A stretch of DNA of 61,230 nucleotides, taken from positions 1-61,230 of the IMG/VR virus record IMGVR_UViG_3300007734_000738; one strand, given 5' to 3'. Each line of letters opens with the position of its first letter. Positions within the stretch are counted from its first letter, which is position 1. The stretch is from a virus. Below the pieces are notes generated by a model. It was not told the DNA's origin. It worked only from the letters and a program-made list of their open reading frames with translations, and made no database searches. Positions 49,653 to 57,423 of the stretch are shown here, piece by piece. The translations under genes and the position numbers were made by a program.

Positions 49653-50234
49653 TTACACCAAATCGTCGGCTTCTGATTCGAGCGCTTCCATCCCCTCTGC
49701 GTTGGCCGGTCCGCTTCCGCTGAAGCTGTCCCCGTCCTTCACGAACTGCACGGTGACCAAGGTAGCGCGAATGGCCTTGCCAAACTGGTTGTCCTGCGCC
49801 CACAGTTGCACCTTCGCGTTCACGAAGCAACCTCCGTACGGCTTCCCGGAATCGGAGGCCAGTTCGCTGAGATCGCGGTCGAGAAGTTTCGGCGCCCCGT
49901 CATCTTTACCACGACCGGCGGACAGCGCCATGTTGCCGGCGAAGCCGTCATAGGCCTTCGTGTTGCCGTCGACGTAGCAGAACTTCCCGCTGCCCGAGGC
50001 CTTGGCCTGCGCCACGATCGGGGCGGCCTTCTCGCCCCACTTGTTCTTGCCGGCCTTCTCGATGGCCGTCAGAATGGCCTTGTCGGCCTCACTCCCTGGC
50101 GTGACCAAGAACACCGCCTTGTAGTTGAACGGTCCCTTCCCGTCGAACTGCACCGCTTCGCGCAGATCGGGGAACGCCAACCGGACGTTTTTGATAATGA
50201 TCGTGGTATCGGAACCTTTGACAGCCTCTGACAT
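49653..50234 (-). CDS. ssDNA-binding protein-like, DUF2815 (193 aa)
   Basis: ATG 50234 (AAGGAGGATTGTATT) gives MSEAVKGSDTTIIIKNVRLA. It continues with FPDLREAVQFDGKGPFNYKA, VFLVTPGSEADKAILTAIEK, GKFCYVDGNTKAYDGFAGNM and an acidic C-terminus ending LESEADDLV. This is the DUF2815 pattern, an OB-fold ssDNA-binding family of phages with the acidic tail typical of SSBs. It should coat ssDNA at the fork and contact replication proteins. Confidence 0.85.
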   Translation of the reverse strand: MSEAVKGSDTTIIIKNVRLAFPDLREAVQFDGKGPFNYKAVFLVTPGSEADKAILTAIEKAGKNKWGEKAAPIVAQAKASGSGKFCYVDGNTKAYDGFAGNMALSAGRGKDDGAPKLLDRDLSELASDSGKPYGGCFVNAKVQLWAQDNQFGKAIRATLVTVQFVKDGDSFSGSGPANAEGMEALESEADDLV

Positions 50235-50262
50235 AATACAATCCTCCTTGGTGATGAATGAA

Positions 50263-50523
50263 TTAAAACGTCTTGGACTCGAACTTCTTGATGGCCGCGA
50301 GCGCGACGTCGTAATCGCCTTGAAACAGCACGTCCGTGACGTCGACAGACACGCGCTTTCGCCGATCCTCTCGGGCACACTGCAGGCGATACGCGCGGAG
50401 GTCATACGCCTTCAGCTTCTTCCGCAACGCCCGAATTGCTTGTGGATCTTTCGGAGTTGGGATTTCCCGGAATCGCACGGCACGTATTCGCTCTTGCAGA
50501 TACTTGAATGCTTGCGGTGTCAT
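50263..50523 (-). CDS. Basic hypothetical protein in the recombination module (86 aa)
   Basis: The product MTPQAFKYLQERIRAVRFRE, LRKKLKAYDLRAYRLQCARE is strongly basic and helical. It lies between the DUF2815 and DUF2800 genes and overlaps the latter by 4 bp, so a DNA-binding helper role is plausible. No family is recognised. Confidence 0.6.
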   Translation of the reverse strand: MTPQAFKYLQERIRAVRFREIPTPKDPQAIRALRKKLKAYDLRAYRLQCAREDRRKRVSVDVTDVLFQGDYDVALAAIKKFESKTF

Positions 50524-51884
50524 ATGAGATCCTCCCCCGTGTCGACGACCTCGCGTGTGACACTCGACACGTTGGCGACAGTCCCAATCGCTGCGAGATC
50601 TGCCACGGCCTCTGCGAAGGCCGTGTCATGCGCATCAATCACGGCCTCAAATCCCTCTTCCGCCTTCTCTAGCATGTATTCCGCGCGCTTGTCGCTAACC
50701 GGTGCGACGTGAATCGATCCCTCCGCCTGTGCGTAGAGTGCCTTCAACGTCTCCCACCGACCGGGGCTCTTCTTCGCTAGGAGTTTCTCGGCATCCGTCG
50801 GGCTGATGATCGCATAGTTGTACATCTCGTCTTTCTTAAGACGAAAGACTTTCATCTGCGCTTCCACCGCCGTCTTGTCCGTCCACTGCCGGTTGCCCTT
50901 CTTGCCCTGCACCAACTTGAACCCGGTGACGGGGCGACCGGCGAGGAGTTCCACTTCGGTGGCACCGCGGACCCCTTTGATCCACAGTTCGGCGAGATCT
51001 GCGATCTCCATGAACCGCCCCAAACGATCGGGCGTGGGGAGTTCCGATACCCCATCAACCTTGGTGATAAATCCGGTCGCGGTGAACGGCGCCGGATCGA
51101 GCATGCCGAACCCTGACGTCATATAGTTCACCACCAGATCCGTCAAGGCCGGACACGTCGACTTGGCTTTACAGAACCGACAGGCCTTCTCACTGGGCGT
51201 ACGTGGAAGCCCTTTCGTGAGCGTCCAGACCCCGGTGGTGGGATCAATATAGGACACCCGTTTCGCCGTGGTCTTGACGACCTCCCCAAACGCGAGCAGC
51301 TCCACCATCGGCACCACCCAGTCGGAGTTACCGCCGTTGCGCGGTTGCGAGATCGCAATGCGCACCGTGTCGTAGTCGTCCTGCACTTGATGCTTCTCGA
51401 TGACACCCAAGGCGTACATCATGGCCTGCCGGTTCTGCTCCGGCGAGACGACGACCCCGCGCCCGAACTTCAGATCCCCCACAAACAGTTCCCGATCGGT
51501 GCGCAGCACCACCGCGTCGCTGGTCCCGATCGCATCCGGTTCGCCGGTGAGATGGGTGAGCGGCACCTCTTCTTCTGCGAGTAGAATCCCATCTTCGTCC
51601 CGATGGGACCGGACAAAGTCCACATAATTCTGGACGAAGGCGGCGTTCTCCTCCGTCAGAATCGCCCCGCTCAACATGGGGCGCCCCACGAGGTCCTCGG
51701 CGTGGAGGTTTTCCTCCAGGCATACCGCCGCGACTTCGTGATGGTCCGTGCCCTCCTCCGCATACGCCGACGTGACGTTCGGGAGGCCGGCTTGGGCCTC
51801 GGTCGATCCGAGACAGGTCATCCAGGTATCGGCCTTGGAGGGGCCGAGTACTGCGTGCTTGCTTTTTTCTGGTACGTCGAGCAT
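50520..51884 (-). CDS. DUF2800/Cas4-like PD-(D/E)XK nuclease (454 aa)
   Basis: ATG 51884 has AAGGAGGCGTG. Motifs: CLGSTEAQAGLPNVTSAYAE with a helix-capping Cys, GEPDAIGTSDAVVLR, LFVGDLKFGRGVVVSPEQNR (PD-(D/E)XK-type D and DxK), and CRFCKAKSTCP, whose Cys pattern fits a 4Fe-4S cluster of the Cas4/AddB type. It likely resects DNA ends next to the ssDNA-binding protein. Confidence 0.88.
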   Translation of the reverse strand: MLDVPEKSKHAVLGPSKADTWMTCLGSTEAQAGLPNVTSAYAEEGTDHHEVAAVCLEENLHAEDLVGRPMLSGAILTEENAAFVQNYVDFVRSHRDEDGILLAEEEVPLTHLTGEPDAIGTSDAVVLRTDRELFVGDLKFGRGVVVSPEQNRQAMMYALGVIEKHQVQDDYDTVRIAISQPRNGGNSDWVVPMVELLAFGEVVKTTAKRVSYIDPTTGVWTLTKGLPRTPSEKACRFCKAKSTCPALTDLVVNYMTSGFGMLDPAPFTATGFITKVDGVSELPTPDRLGRFMEIADLAELWIKGVRGATEVELLAGRPVTGFKLVQGKKGNRQWTDKTAVEAQMKVFRLKKDEMYNYAIISPTDAEKLLAKKSPGRWETLKALYAQAEGSIHVAPVSDKRAEYMLEKAEEGFEAVIDAHDTAFAEAVADLAAIGTVANVSSVTREVVDTGEDLI

Positions 51885-51893
51885 CACGCCTCC

Positions 51894-52259
51894 TTATACG
51901 AGCGGCAATTCCGCGTTGGCTTTGGTCACGAACTCACCATACTGTGCCGCCTGCAGTTCTTTGCCGTTCTTGACGCCGAACGTCCCGAGCAGCGCCACGA
52001 CTTTCGGCTTGCCGTGCTTGCTCACTAATTTCGGAATGAGATCGGCGATCGTGGCGTAGGGGATCACACCCTCGACGGGCTTCTCGGCGGCTGCCGATGC
52101 CGCAGGGGTGGTGACTGTTGTCGGTTCGGTGGGTGCCGTCTTCTTCGACGCCTTCGGTTCGACGGCCGCTTCACTCGGGCTCGTCTTCCCACCAAGAAAC
52201 TCACGCATGGTCGCGTGAATATCACTCACCGTTGCCGCACTAAATGAGACTTCAATCAT
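51894..52259 (-). CDS. Recombination-module accessory protein (121 aa)
   Basis: ATG 52259 follows GAGGAGGATTCC. The N-terminal part (MIEVSFSAATVSDIHATMRE) and the C-terminal domain (TIADLIPKLVSKHGKPKVVA, LLGTFGVKNGKELQAAQYGE) are joined by a Pro/Thr/Ala linker. The C-terminal part resembles small rRNA/DNA-binding-like helical domains seen in phage operons next to DUF2800 and DUF2815. This is the first gene of the leftward replication unit. Confidence 0.65.
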   Translation of the reverse strand: MIEVSFSAATVSDIHATMREFLGGKTSPSEAAVEPKASKKTAPTEPTTVTTPAASAAAEKPVEGVIPYATIADLIPKLVSKHGKPKVVALLGTFGVKNGKELQAAQYGEFVTKANAELPLV

Positions 52260-52314
52260 GGAATCCTCCTCGGGTGATGTAATTAAGAGATCGCTCGCCA
52301 CGTCAACGGGGCGA

Positions 52315-52344
52315 AGTTTACAGGATGTGAATATCGGTTGTCAA
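52315..52344 (-). promoter_or_regulatory. Leftward promoter of the replication arm
   Basis: TTGACA at 52344-52339 (perfect -35), 18-bp spacer, TAAACT at 52320-52315. It lies about 55 bp before the first leftward gene (52259) and is back to back with a rightward promoter. Confidence 0.8.
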
Positions 52345-52358
52345 GCGTTATTTTCTCC

Positions 52359-52388
52359 TTGACACGGATGTGATCGTCTTGTTATGCT
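52359..52388 (+). promoter_or_regulatory. Rightward promoter of the small-gene arm
   Basis: TTGACA at 52359-52364 (perfect -35) and TATGCT at 52383-52388 (18-bp spacer) or TTATGC at 52382 (17 bp). The -35 boxes of the divergent pair are 14 bp apart, so one bound protein could affect both directions. Confidence 0.8.
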
Positions 52389-52417
52389 ATGCGCCTTACA
52401 ATATGGAGGGCGAGATC

Positions 52418-52669
52418 ATGACGTACTTATTGTGGATCTATCTACTCGGGGTCGTCCCGTCCGGTGTGCTGGTAGCGGGATGGCTGGTCGCCTATACGCA
52501 AGGTGTGTTTCCATCCCTCGCACAGAAGGCGTATACCTCAGATATGGCCCACGCGATTCTCATAGGGGTCGCCGGGGGATTCCTCTGGCCGATCCTCCTT
52601 CCGGTCGTGTATAGTCTGACCGAGCGCGCGCAATGTGGATGGTCGCTTCAGAGAGGGGGCGCCCGATGA
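52418..52669 (+). CDS. Small membrane protein (83 aa)
   Basis: ATG 52418 has the GGAGGGCGAGATC cassette. Two hydrophobic segments (YLLWIYLLGVVPSGVLVAGW and AHAILIGVAGGFLWPILLPV) span the membrane, with a short basic C-terminus. First gene of the rightward small-gene arm; function unknown. Confidence 0.65.
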   Translation: MTYLLWIYLLGVVPSGVLVAGWLVAYTQGVFPSLAQKAYTSDMAHAILIGVAGGFLWPILLPVVYSLTERAQCGWSLQRGGAR

Positions 52670-52866
52670 GTATGACGGTGCGACATCGCTACTGCATCCA
52701 CGACAGTTCGCCTGCGGGCTTGCTTCGATTCGCGCGACGGGCTGCGGATCGGGCCGTGGAATGTCTTGGCAATTTTGAGTTCGGTCAGGCGCGTCGCCAT
52801 TTGGCGAGCATCATCGAACTGCTGGCCGCGCTTGCAGAGGAACTGGAGCCACCCCATGTCTCCTAA
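52666..52866 (+). CDS. Small hypothetical protein (66 aa)
   Basis: ATG 52666 overlaps the upstream TGA by 4 bp. MSMTVRHRYCIHDSSPAGLL is followed by an amphipathic helical domain (RRAADRAVECLGNFEFGQAR). No family is recognised. Confidence 0.6.
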   Translation: MSMTVRHRYCIHDSSPAGLLRFARRAADRAVECLGNFEFGQARRHLASIIELLAALAEELEPPHVS

Positions 52867-53029
52867 GAAATCTTTTGTCCTGTTTCCTCGTACCACGCCC
52901 CGTCGCACCAAGGCGGGCGTCGCGATGAAAGTCGCACGATTGGTGACACACAGTGCGCACTTGTTCCCTGGCGTGCCGGCGCCGGTGGTAGTACCGAAAC
53001 GGGCGTATCGTCGAAAGGACAAGTCGTGA
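52856..53029 (+). CDS. Small very basic protein (57 aa)
   Basis: MSPKKSFVLFPRTTPRRTKA and PKRAYRRKDKS give a highly basic protein that could bind nucleic acid. It overlaps the previous frame by 11 bp and the next start by 4 bp. Function unknown. Confidence 0.5.
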   Translation: MSPKKSFVLFPRTTPRRTKAGVAMKVARLVTHSAHLFPGVPAPVVVPKRAYRRKDKS

Positions 53030-53250
53030 CACTGATACTCGCGTGGATTCCGGTGGTGGTAGTATTGGGTACGCTGGTGTGGGGGCTCAGTTGGTTGCTG
53101 TATGACGCCGTGATGCGGGATGTACGGGCAAACGGCTGTCGTCGAGTAGGACAAGATTGGTTTTACGGTGTGCTCGCTATGCTGGTTTTGGGATATATCG
53201 TTTGGGGATTCGGTGTGGTCCTTGAATGGCTGGTACAGGTGACACGATGA
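53026..53250 (+). CDS. Two-span membrane protein (74 aa)
   Basis: GTG 53026 (GTGA overlap). Segments LILAWIPVVVVLGTLVWGLS and GVLAMLVLGYIVWGFGVVLE are membrane helices with a basic loop. The stop overlaps the next ATG. Confidence 0.6.
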   Translation: MTLILAWIPVVVVLGTLVWGLSWLLYDAVMRDVRANGCRRVGQDWFYGVLAMLVLGYIVWGFGVVLEWLVQVTR

Positions 53251-53570
53251 CCAACACGCAACTGAATCAGCGCGTGGCAGTGTTGCTGGGGTGGAAGGTG
53301 GAATACCCATCGGCAGTTGGCTATAAGGAAGTTACGATGTTATGGATGCCAGATGGTCGTCAGTGGTCCCCCTCCACCAACCTCGCCCAGGCGATGGAGT
53401 TGTGGGCGGAGCATCGTCCAGCCAATAAACCATTTGAAATGCAACTTGGCAGTAGTGGCAAATGGGCCGTATGGGGCTCAGATGAGGTAGGCCAAGTTGT
53501 CTCATACACTGACCTTCCCCGCGCCATTACTGAGGCGTGGTGTGAGGCGAAGGAACAGGAGGGGAAGTAA
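53247..53570 (+). CDS. Phage ABA-sandwich-like protein (107 aa)
   Basis: ATG 53247 overlaps the upstream TGA. MTNTQLNQRVAVLLGWKVEY, DGRQWSPSTNLAQAMELWAE and WCEAKEQEGK match a DUF2591/phage ABA-sandwich-type small protein often found in such rightward modules. The enzymatic role is unknown. Confidence 0.65.
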   Translation: MTNTQLNQRVAVLLGWKVEYPSAVGYKEVTMLWMPDGRQWSPSTNLAQAMELWAEHRPANKPFEMQLGSSGKWAVWGSDEVGQVVSYTDLPRAITEAWCEAKEQEGK

Positions 53571-53851
53571 TGAACTATCGCAAGAAGCCAGTAGTGATTG
53601 AGGCTATACAGTTGCAGCGTGGCAACCTAAAAGATGTTGAGACCTTTTTATTCGGCAGGGTGATGCCTGAATCGTATCTTCCTTCTGAACAGTTCTCGAT
53701 CAATTGGGGGAATAGCGAAGTACATATCTACACGCTTGAAGGAACGATGCGGGCGACTCCTGGTGATTGGATCATCCGAGGCGTAAAGGGAGAGCTTTAT
53801 CCTTGTAAGCCTGACATTTTCACGGTGACTTACGAGCAGGTGAACCCATGA
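53570..53851 (+). CDS. Conserved phage protein with PGDWIIRGVKGE motif (93 aa)
   Basis: MNYRKKPVVIEAIQLQRGNL and TPGDWIIRGVKGELYPCKPD, IFTVTY form a widely conserved small phage family of unknown function. The start overlaps the upstream stop. Confidence 0.75.
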   Translation: MNYRKKPVVIEAIQLQRGNLKDVETFLFGRVMPESYLPSEQFSINWGNSEVHIYTLEGTMRATPGDWIIRGVKGELYPCKPDIFTVTYEQVNP

Positions 53852-54192
53852 CCCCCACTGAGGCACAGGAGATGAAACTACAGACGGCGAAACTATGGGA
53901 GCATCTCATTACGTATACGCCAGAGCATCCGATCCTCACAGATGCGGAATCTAAGGCCGCGATCCTGGCTGCCCTCACCGAGGCTTACGAACGAGGGAGG
54001 CGGGATCAGATGGACGTGGATATGCGCACGGTGCAATCTCTCTGCAATGAGGAATGCAAAGCGTACAAGCAGGATAAATCAGGATGCAATCATCCTGATG
54101 GTGAGTCTGTGCATAACGGCAATGTGGTACGAGTGGCTGACAATTTTCGCATCTGGTACATCAGCGAAGTGGCCACCAAGGAGGGAAAGTGA
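53848..54192 (+). CDS. Hypothetical protein (114 aa)
   Basis: MTPTEAQEMKLQTAKLWEHL is followed by a helical N-terminal half. A Cys-containing stretch (LCNEECKAYKQDKSGCNHPD) suggests a small metal site. It overlaps neighbours by 4 bp on both sides. Confidence 0.6.
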   Translation: MTPTEAQEMKLQTAKLWEHLITYTPEHPILTDAESKAAILAALTEAYERGRRDQMDVDMRTVQSLCNEECKAYKQDKSGCNHPDGESVHNGNVVRVADNFRIWYISEVATKEGK

Positions 54193-54437
54193 AGAAGCCT
54201 ATCAAGGTGTTCTATAGCGAACTCTCAGGCCGTTTCTACGCGAGCCAACGGTACAAGGTGTGGCCGAGTGGTCTTGTGGAAATTACAGGTGAGAAGTTCG
54301 ACGTGACCAACGACATTGGCGTGGTCATTGAGAAGTATGCCCTTGAATTTACCGTGAGGAAGAAGTGGGGCAGCCAAAGGTTGGAGATTGGGTGCTGTAC
54401 AAGCACGAATCGGGGCAAGAGATTATGGGTATTGTGA
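54189..54437 (+). CDS. Hypothetical protein (82 aa)
   Basis: The GTG 54189 start is coupled to the previous gene. MKKPIKVFYSELSGRFYASQ and GLVEITGEKFDVTNDIGVVI are beta-rich. The C-terminal 25 codons overlap a following gene in another frame (from 54365), so the true end of this protein may lie earlier. Confidence 0.5.
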   Translation: MKKPIKVFYSELSGRFYASQRYKVWPSGLVEITGEKFDVTNDIGVVIEKYALEFTVRKKWGSQRLEIGCCTSTNRGKRLWVL

Positions 54438-54544
54438 GGCAGAAGAAGGGGACGGTGTACACGATCAAAGATTGGCTCACAGACGAGGTAGTGGAGCAAC
54501 GGCAGGTCCTCGAAGTCCGGCCACCCACCAAGGAGGGCGCGTGA
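54365..54544 (+). CDS. Small SH3-like hypothetical protein (59 aa)
   Basis: GTG 54365 behind GAGGAAGAA. The product VGQPKVGDWVLYKHESGQEI, MGIVRQKKGTVYTIKDWLTD reads like a small beta-barrel (VGDWVLY is common in such domains). It overlaps the preceding gene by 73 bp, and its stop overlaps the next GTG. Confidence 0.55.
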   Translation: MGQPKVGDWVLYKHESGQEIMGIVRQKKGTVYTIKDWLTDEVVEQRQVLEVRPPTKEGA

Positions 54545-54813
54545 TCTTCAGATGGTATCACCGAACTTGGCCGACGTGCTGGTGGCACGCGCTCTGGCCG
54601 TGGCGAGAGATAATCGCCTTACAGATGAAGTTGCATACGATTAGGGATATAGATTTACCGCAAGAGCGGCGAGTCATGAGCATGATATTCCAAGTCGAGT
54701 TGGTGAAGTTGCAGCGTGAATTGTCGAATTGTCATGCCGCGTTGAGGCGCAAGGGGAAGGCCCTCAAGCAGTTACATAAGCGGGTGCAGTACCACAAGGA
54801 GAAGCGACCATGA
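54541..54813 (+). CDS. Hypothetical helical protein (90 aa)
   Basis: GTG 54541 overlaps the upstream stop (GTGA). An aromatic N-terminus (IFRWYHRTWPTCWWHALWPW) is followed by a basic coiled coil (LQRELSNCHAALRRKGKALK). No family is recognised. Confidence 0.5.
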   Translation: MIFRWYHRTWPTCWWHALWPWREIIALQMKLHTIRDIDLPQERRVMSMIFQVELVKLQRELSNCHAALRRKGKALKQLHKRVQYHKEKRP

Positions 54814-54947
54814 CGCGCAACAAGGGCTGGTATCGGTTTAGGTTGCCTGCGTTTCGGTACCGACCCACAAAGCGATGGACACAGGCTGAGATTGACTACT
54901 GCGAGCGGAAAGCGATGTGGATCATGAGAACCTGGGCGAACGACTAA
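54810..54947 (+). CDS. Small basic protein (45 aa)
   Basis: ATG 54810 overlaps the upstream stop by 4 bp and has AAGGAGAAGCGACC. MTRNKGWYRFRLPAFRYRPT, KRWTQAEIDYCERKAMW is basic and aromatic. Function unknown. Confidence 0.55.
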   Translation: MTRNKGWYRFRLPAFRYRPTKRWTQAEIDYCERKAMWIMRTWAND

Positions 54948-55131
54948 CGAGACAGGGGCAGGCGGCGGGGATGAACCCGACCGTGTAGCAAGAGACGCAA
55001 GTAGGGTGAGTGGCGAAGCGCGACGAACTACCAGCCCTTCCTCGATATACTGAGGCGTCAGTCAGTACACGGCTCATACGTAGGAGGTGCCGGTATCCAG
55101 TCCGGCCCTGCCCCACAAACGGAGGAATGAG
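54948..55131 (+). other. Intergenic stretch with a leader hairpin
   Basis: No convincing frame is visible. A 5-bp hairpin GCCGG/CCGGC (55089-55106) lies 25 bp before the next gene, and the first 80 bases are GA-rich with many short repeats of GAC and AGTAG. This could be a structured leader. Confidence 0.45.
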
Positions 55132-55842
55132 ATGGAACTAACGAGAGAACAGGTGGAGACAATGTTTGGCGTGAGTGGAGGGAGAGAGCTTTCCGGCTTT
55201 CCGTATGAGCTGCAACCTAGTACCGTTAACATGTTGCTGGCCCACGACGCCGCGCTACGGCTGCGCTGTGAGGAGGCGGAGCGGATGCAAGCGCGGTGGA
55301 AGGTGCTGGCTTCGATGACGAAAGAATGTGCCTGTGTGTGGGGGATCAATGAGACGCCAGACGATCAATACTGTGGCGGGGAACATAACGATACGATTGA
55401 ACAGCTTTGTCTGGCACATCAGAAAATGTTTGATAAGCAACTGGCCGACCTGACCGAGAAGTTAGCGGAGATGACGGAGGAGCTGGAGAACTACCGATCC
55501 ATTGCCGAACGCGAAGGGGCAACGATTGCGGTGAGTGAGTTGGTGGTACTAAAAACCCAACTCCAGGCGATGACGAAGGAGCGGGACGAATACGAGGCCT
55601 ACAGTCACCTTGCCAATAGGACATTGGATGATGTGACCGCCCCCCTCAAACAGCAACTCGCCACAGCCCAGGCTGAGAATGTGCGGTTGCGGAAGGCGCT
55701 AGGACACTTTAATCGTACAGCCTTTGAGAAGGCACCTTGTTATATCTGTGGATATAACGGGATAGAGTATTATCAACCCTCTACCCATCCGTGCGCGAAA
55801 CTGTTTCACGAGCAAGCCCTCAACACACAGGAGCCCACATGA
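55132..55842 (+). CDS. Coiled-coil protein with a C-terminal Cys/His knuckle (236 aa)
   Basis: ATG 55132 has GGAGGAATGAG. After MELTREQVETMFGVSGGREL a long coiled coil (LADLTEKLAEMTEELENYRS) leads to CYICGYNGIEYYQPSTHPCA, a CxxC...H.C site that may bind metal. Its role is unknown. The stop overlaps the next ATG. Confidence 0.6.
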   Translation: MELTREQVETMFGVSGGRELSGFPYELQPSTVNMLLAHDAALRLRCEEAERMQARWKVLASMTKECACVWGINETPDDQYCGGEHNDTIEQLCLAHQKMFDKQLADLTEKLAEMTEELENYRSIAEREGATIAVSELVVLKTQLQAMTKERDEYEAYSHLANRTLDDVTAPLKQQLATAQAENVRLRKALGHFNRTAFEKAPCYICGYNGIEYYQPSTHPCAKLFHEQALNTQEPT

Positions 55843-56003
55843 GCCAGGAGACGGTGCAGGCCATCTTCCAGCGTGAGATGATGCCGATTCTAGAGGCGCG
55901 TAATCAGTGCTTTGCGGACAGGAACCTCAAGAATCCTACACGGCCATTTCCAAAAGGGATGCAATGCTGGTGTGGGCACCATAGAATGCAGGAGTCCACG
56001 TGA
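55839..56003 (+). CDS. Small Cys/His protein (54 aa)
   Basis: ATG 55839 overlaps the upstream stop. MSQETVQAIFQREMMPILEA and GMQCWCGHHRMQES form a helix followed by a CxC-HH metal-like end. Function unknown. Confidence 0.55.
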   Translation: MSQETVQAIFQREMMPILEARNQCFADRNLKNPTRPFPKGMQCWCGHHRMQEST

Positions 56004-56059
56004 ATAGACAAACACTCCACTCACATAATCGAGTCGACTCTTACGCCAGAGGAGTACCT

Positions 56060-56299
56060 ATGAGCACACACATCCGTCCCCCGATGACCCTGCGTCTCTA
56101 TCTCCATGCCGAACGCGGGCGTGCCGCGCGGCTGGCCGAGGCCTTGCGCGTCCCAGCGACCTTGATCTCACTCTGGGCACGCGAGTCGCGTCAAGTGCCG
56201 GCTGGGCGGTGTTTGCCGATTGAGTGGTACACGCGTGGCGCCGTGCGCGCGGAAACCTTACGACCGGATCTCTCATTCAAACGTCACCCGAGGAGGTAA
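56060..56299 (+). CDS. YdaS/Cro-like transcription regulator (79 aa)
   Basis: ATG 56060 has GAGGAGTACCT. MTLRLYLHAERGRAARLAEA, LRVPATLISLWARESRQVPA and RCLPIEWYTRGAVRAETLRP match the YdaS/Cro-type helix-turn-helix regulators (alanine-rich HTH followed by VPAxRC-like block). It may control an early/late switch. Whether it binds the 31-bp-period array at 4428-4540 is not known. Confidence 0.8.
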   Translation: MSTHIRPPMTLRLYLHAERGRAARLAEALRVPATLISLWARESRQVPAGRCLPIEWYTRGAVRAETLRPDLSFKRHPRR

Positions 56300-56301
56300 G
56301 T

Positions 56302-56637
56302 ATGTGGATTTGGCACAAGGAAGCGAAGAGTAAGAAATTTGAGGTTGAGGTACCGAGGGTTCCTGAGCGGCATTACTACTCTCGCGATACAATTCGAACA
56401 GCCTATCCCGTGTCGGAATACGAATCGTGTCCTGCGCCTGAGCCGGAGAAGAGGTGGCGAGACATCACCGATCAGGTCGTTGTGAACCACGAGGGGGTGA
56501 TATTGTTGGATAATCACCTGTGTTTTATGGGTCCAGGTTCCTTGTTCCCATCTCCGTCTCGTCGTCTGGTACGATACACCATCGGCACGCAGGGCATTCA
56601 GACCCAACAGGTGCTCCGACTCGAAGAATTCTCTTGA
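56302..56637 (+). CDS. Hypothetical protein (111 aa)
   Basis: ATG 56302 has GAGGAGGTAAGT. The product MWIWHKEAKSKKFEVEVPRV is a Pro/Arg/Tyr-rich polar sequence without a recognised fold. It ends just before a strongly structured intergenic element. Confidence 0.5.
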   Translation: MWIWHKEAKSKKFEVEVPRVPERHYYSRDTIRTAYPVSEYESCPAPEPEKRWRDITDQVVVNHEGVILLDNHLCFMGPGSLFPSPSRRLVRYTIGTQGIQTQQVLRLEEFS

Positions 56638-56684
56638 CGCGCGCGTGAGAATTGTGTACACTTCGGCCGTCTAGTGCTTCCACC

Positions 56685-56785
56685 GACGCCCCCTTCGTGC
56701 AGTCCTCCCGGTCCTCTCTGCTCGCCCGGAGAGCATGTTCCTCTCCCCGAGGATCTGATCGCGAGGGCTGCACGAAGGGGGCGTC
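56685..56785 (+). other. 100-nt highly structured intergenic element
   Basis: A 23-bp stem (56685-56707 with 56763-56785, one G-U) encloses an inner 7-bp stem GGUCCUC/GAGGAUC (56710-56716 with 56750-56756) and a TGCTC/GAGCA hairpin. It lies between the 111-aa gene and the next ATG (56813) on the rightward strand. The stem is perfect over 18 consecutive Watson-Crick pairs, then G-U and four more. It could be a stability element, a processing signal or a regulatory RNA; no class was recognised. Confidence 0.75.
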
Positions 56786-56812
56786 ACTGTTTATCCTTCG
56801 CGAGAGGTGAGT

Positions 56813-57070
56813 ATGACGTCCTGGTTCCCACGAATTTCTACGGATTCGACTGCCCTGCTGAGCCCCGATCCGACTGTCGCAAGATTGGCTGGTAAATTGT
56901 GGGCGTTTCACGTGCGCTGTCTGCTTCCTCGACCCTATCAGCGTCCGGCGTGGCGTCCTCGTCCGTCACGTGCGGTCCCACTCGATCCACAGTGCGCGCT
57001 ATCAGAGGAGGACCGTCTTCAGTATCATGCGGAACAGTTTCTTAAGACGTGGTTGCAACGGTCGCGCTAA
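56813..57070 (+). CDS. Hypothetical protein (85 aa)
   Basis: ATG 56813 has CGCGAGAGGTGAGT, a leader form shared with the next two genes. MTSWFPRISTDSTALLSPDP is followed by a helical part with WAFHVRCLLPRPYQRPAWRP. No family is recognised. Confidence 0.55.
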   Translation: MTSWFPRISTDSTALLSPDPTVARLAGKLWAFHVRCLLPRPYQRPAWRPRPSRAVPLDPQCALSEEDRLQYHAEQFLKTWLQRSR

Positions 57071-57102
57071 GTTTCACTTTTACCTGGCGAGAGGAGTCTG
57101 TG

Positions 57103-57267
57103 ATGAACCCCACACCTATTCGGCGTGTTGGCTTGTCGTTGCGAGAGAATGACCCGCGTGCCCTCACACCCTTGGGGCGCCAGATCAGTGCCTTAGAGAG
57201 TGCCCTCCATCGATTGGAACGACGGCTCAATGTATTGGAACGCGTCGTCGTGCGTAATCCGATTTAA
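57103..57267 (+). CDS. Small helical protein (54 aa)
   Basis: ATG 57103 follows GGCGAGAGGAGTCTGTG. MNPTPIRRVGLSLRENDPRA and SALHRLERRLNVLERVVVRN form a basic amphipathic helix. Function unknown. Confidence 0.55.
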   Translation: MNPTPIRRVGLSLRENDPRALTPLGRQISALESALHRLERRLNVLERVVVRNPI

Positions 57268-57288
57268 CCTGGCGAGAGGATGCTGAGT

Positions 57289-57423
57289 ATGAATTATCTC
57301 GTGTATCTCCCGTATGCTGCGGTGACGGCGTGCGCGTTCGGACTCTGGCAATCGAATGGGGCCGCCGGCGTGTTTGTCTTTTTTCTCCTTCTGACTCTCT
57401 GTGTCATGGTGCATTTTCGATGA
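57289..57423 (+). CDS. Two-span tiny membrane protein (44 aa)
   Basis: ATG 57289 follows GGCGAGAGGATGCTGAGT. YLVYLPYAAVTACAFGLW and AGVFVFFLLLTLCVMVHF are two short membrane helices. The stop overlaps the primase-helicase start (ATGA). Confidence 0.55.
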   Translation: MNYLVYLPYAAVTACAFGLWQSNGAAGVFVFFLLLTLCVMVHFR

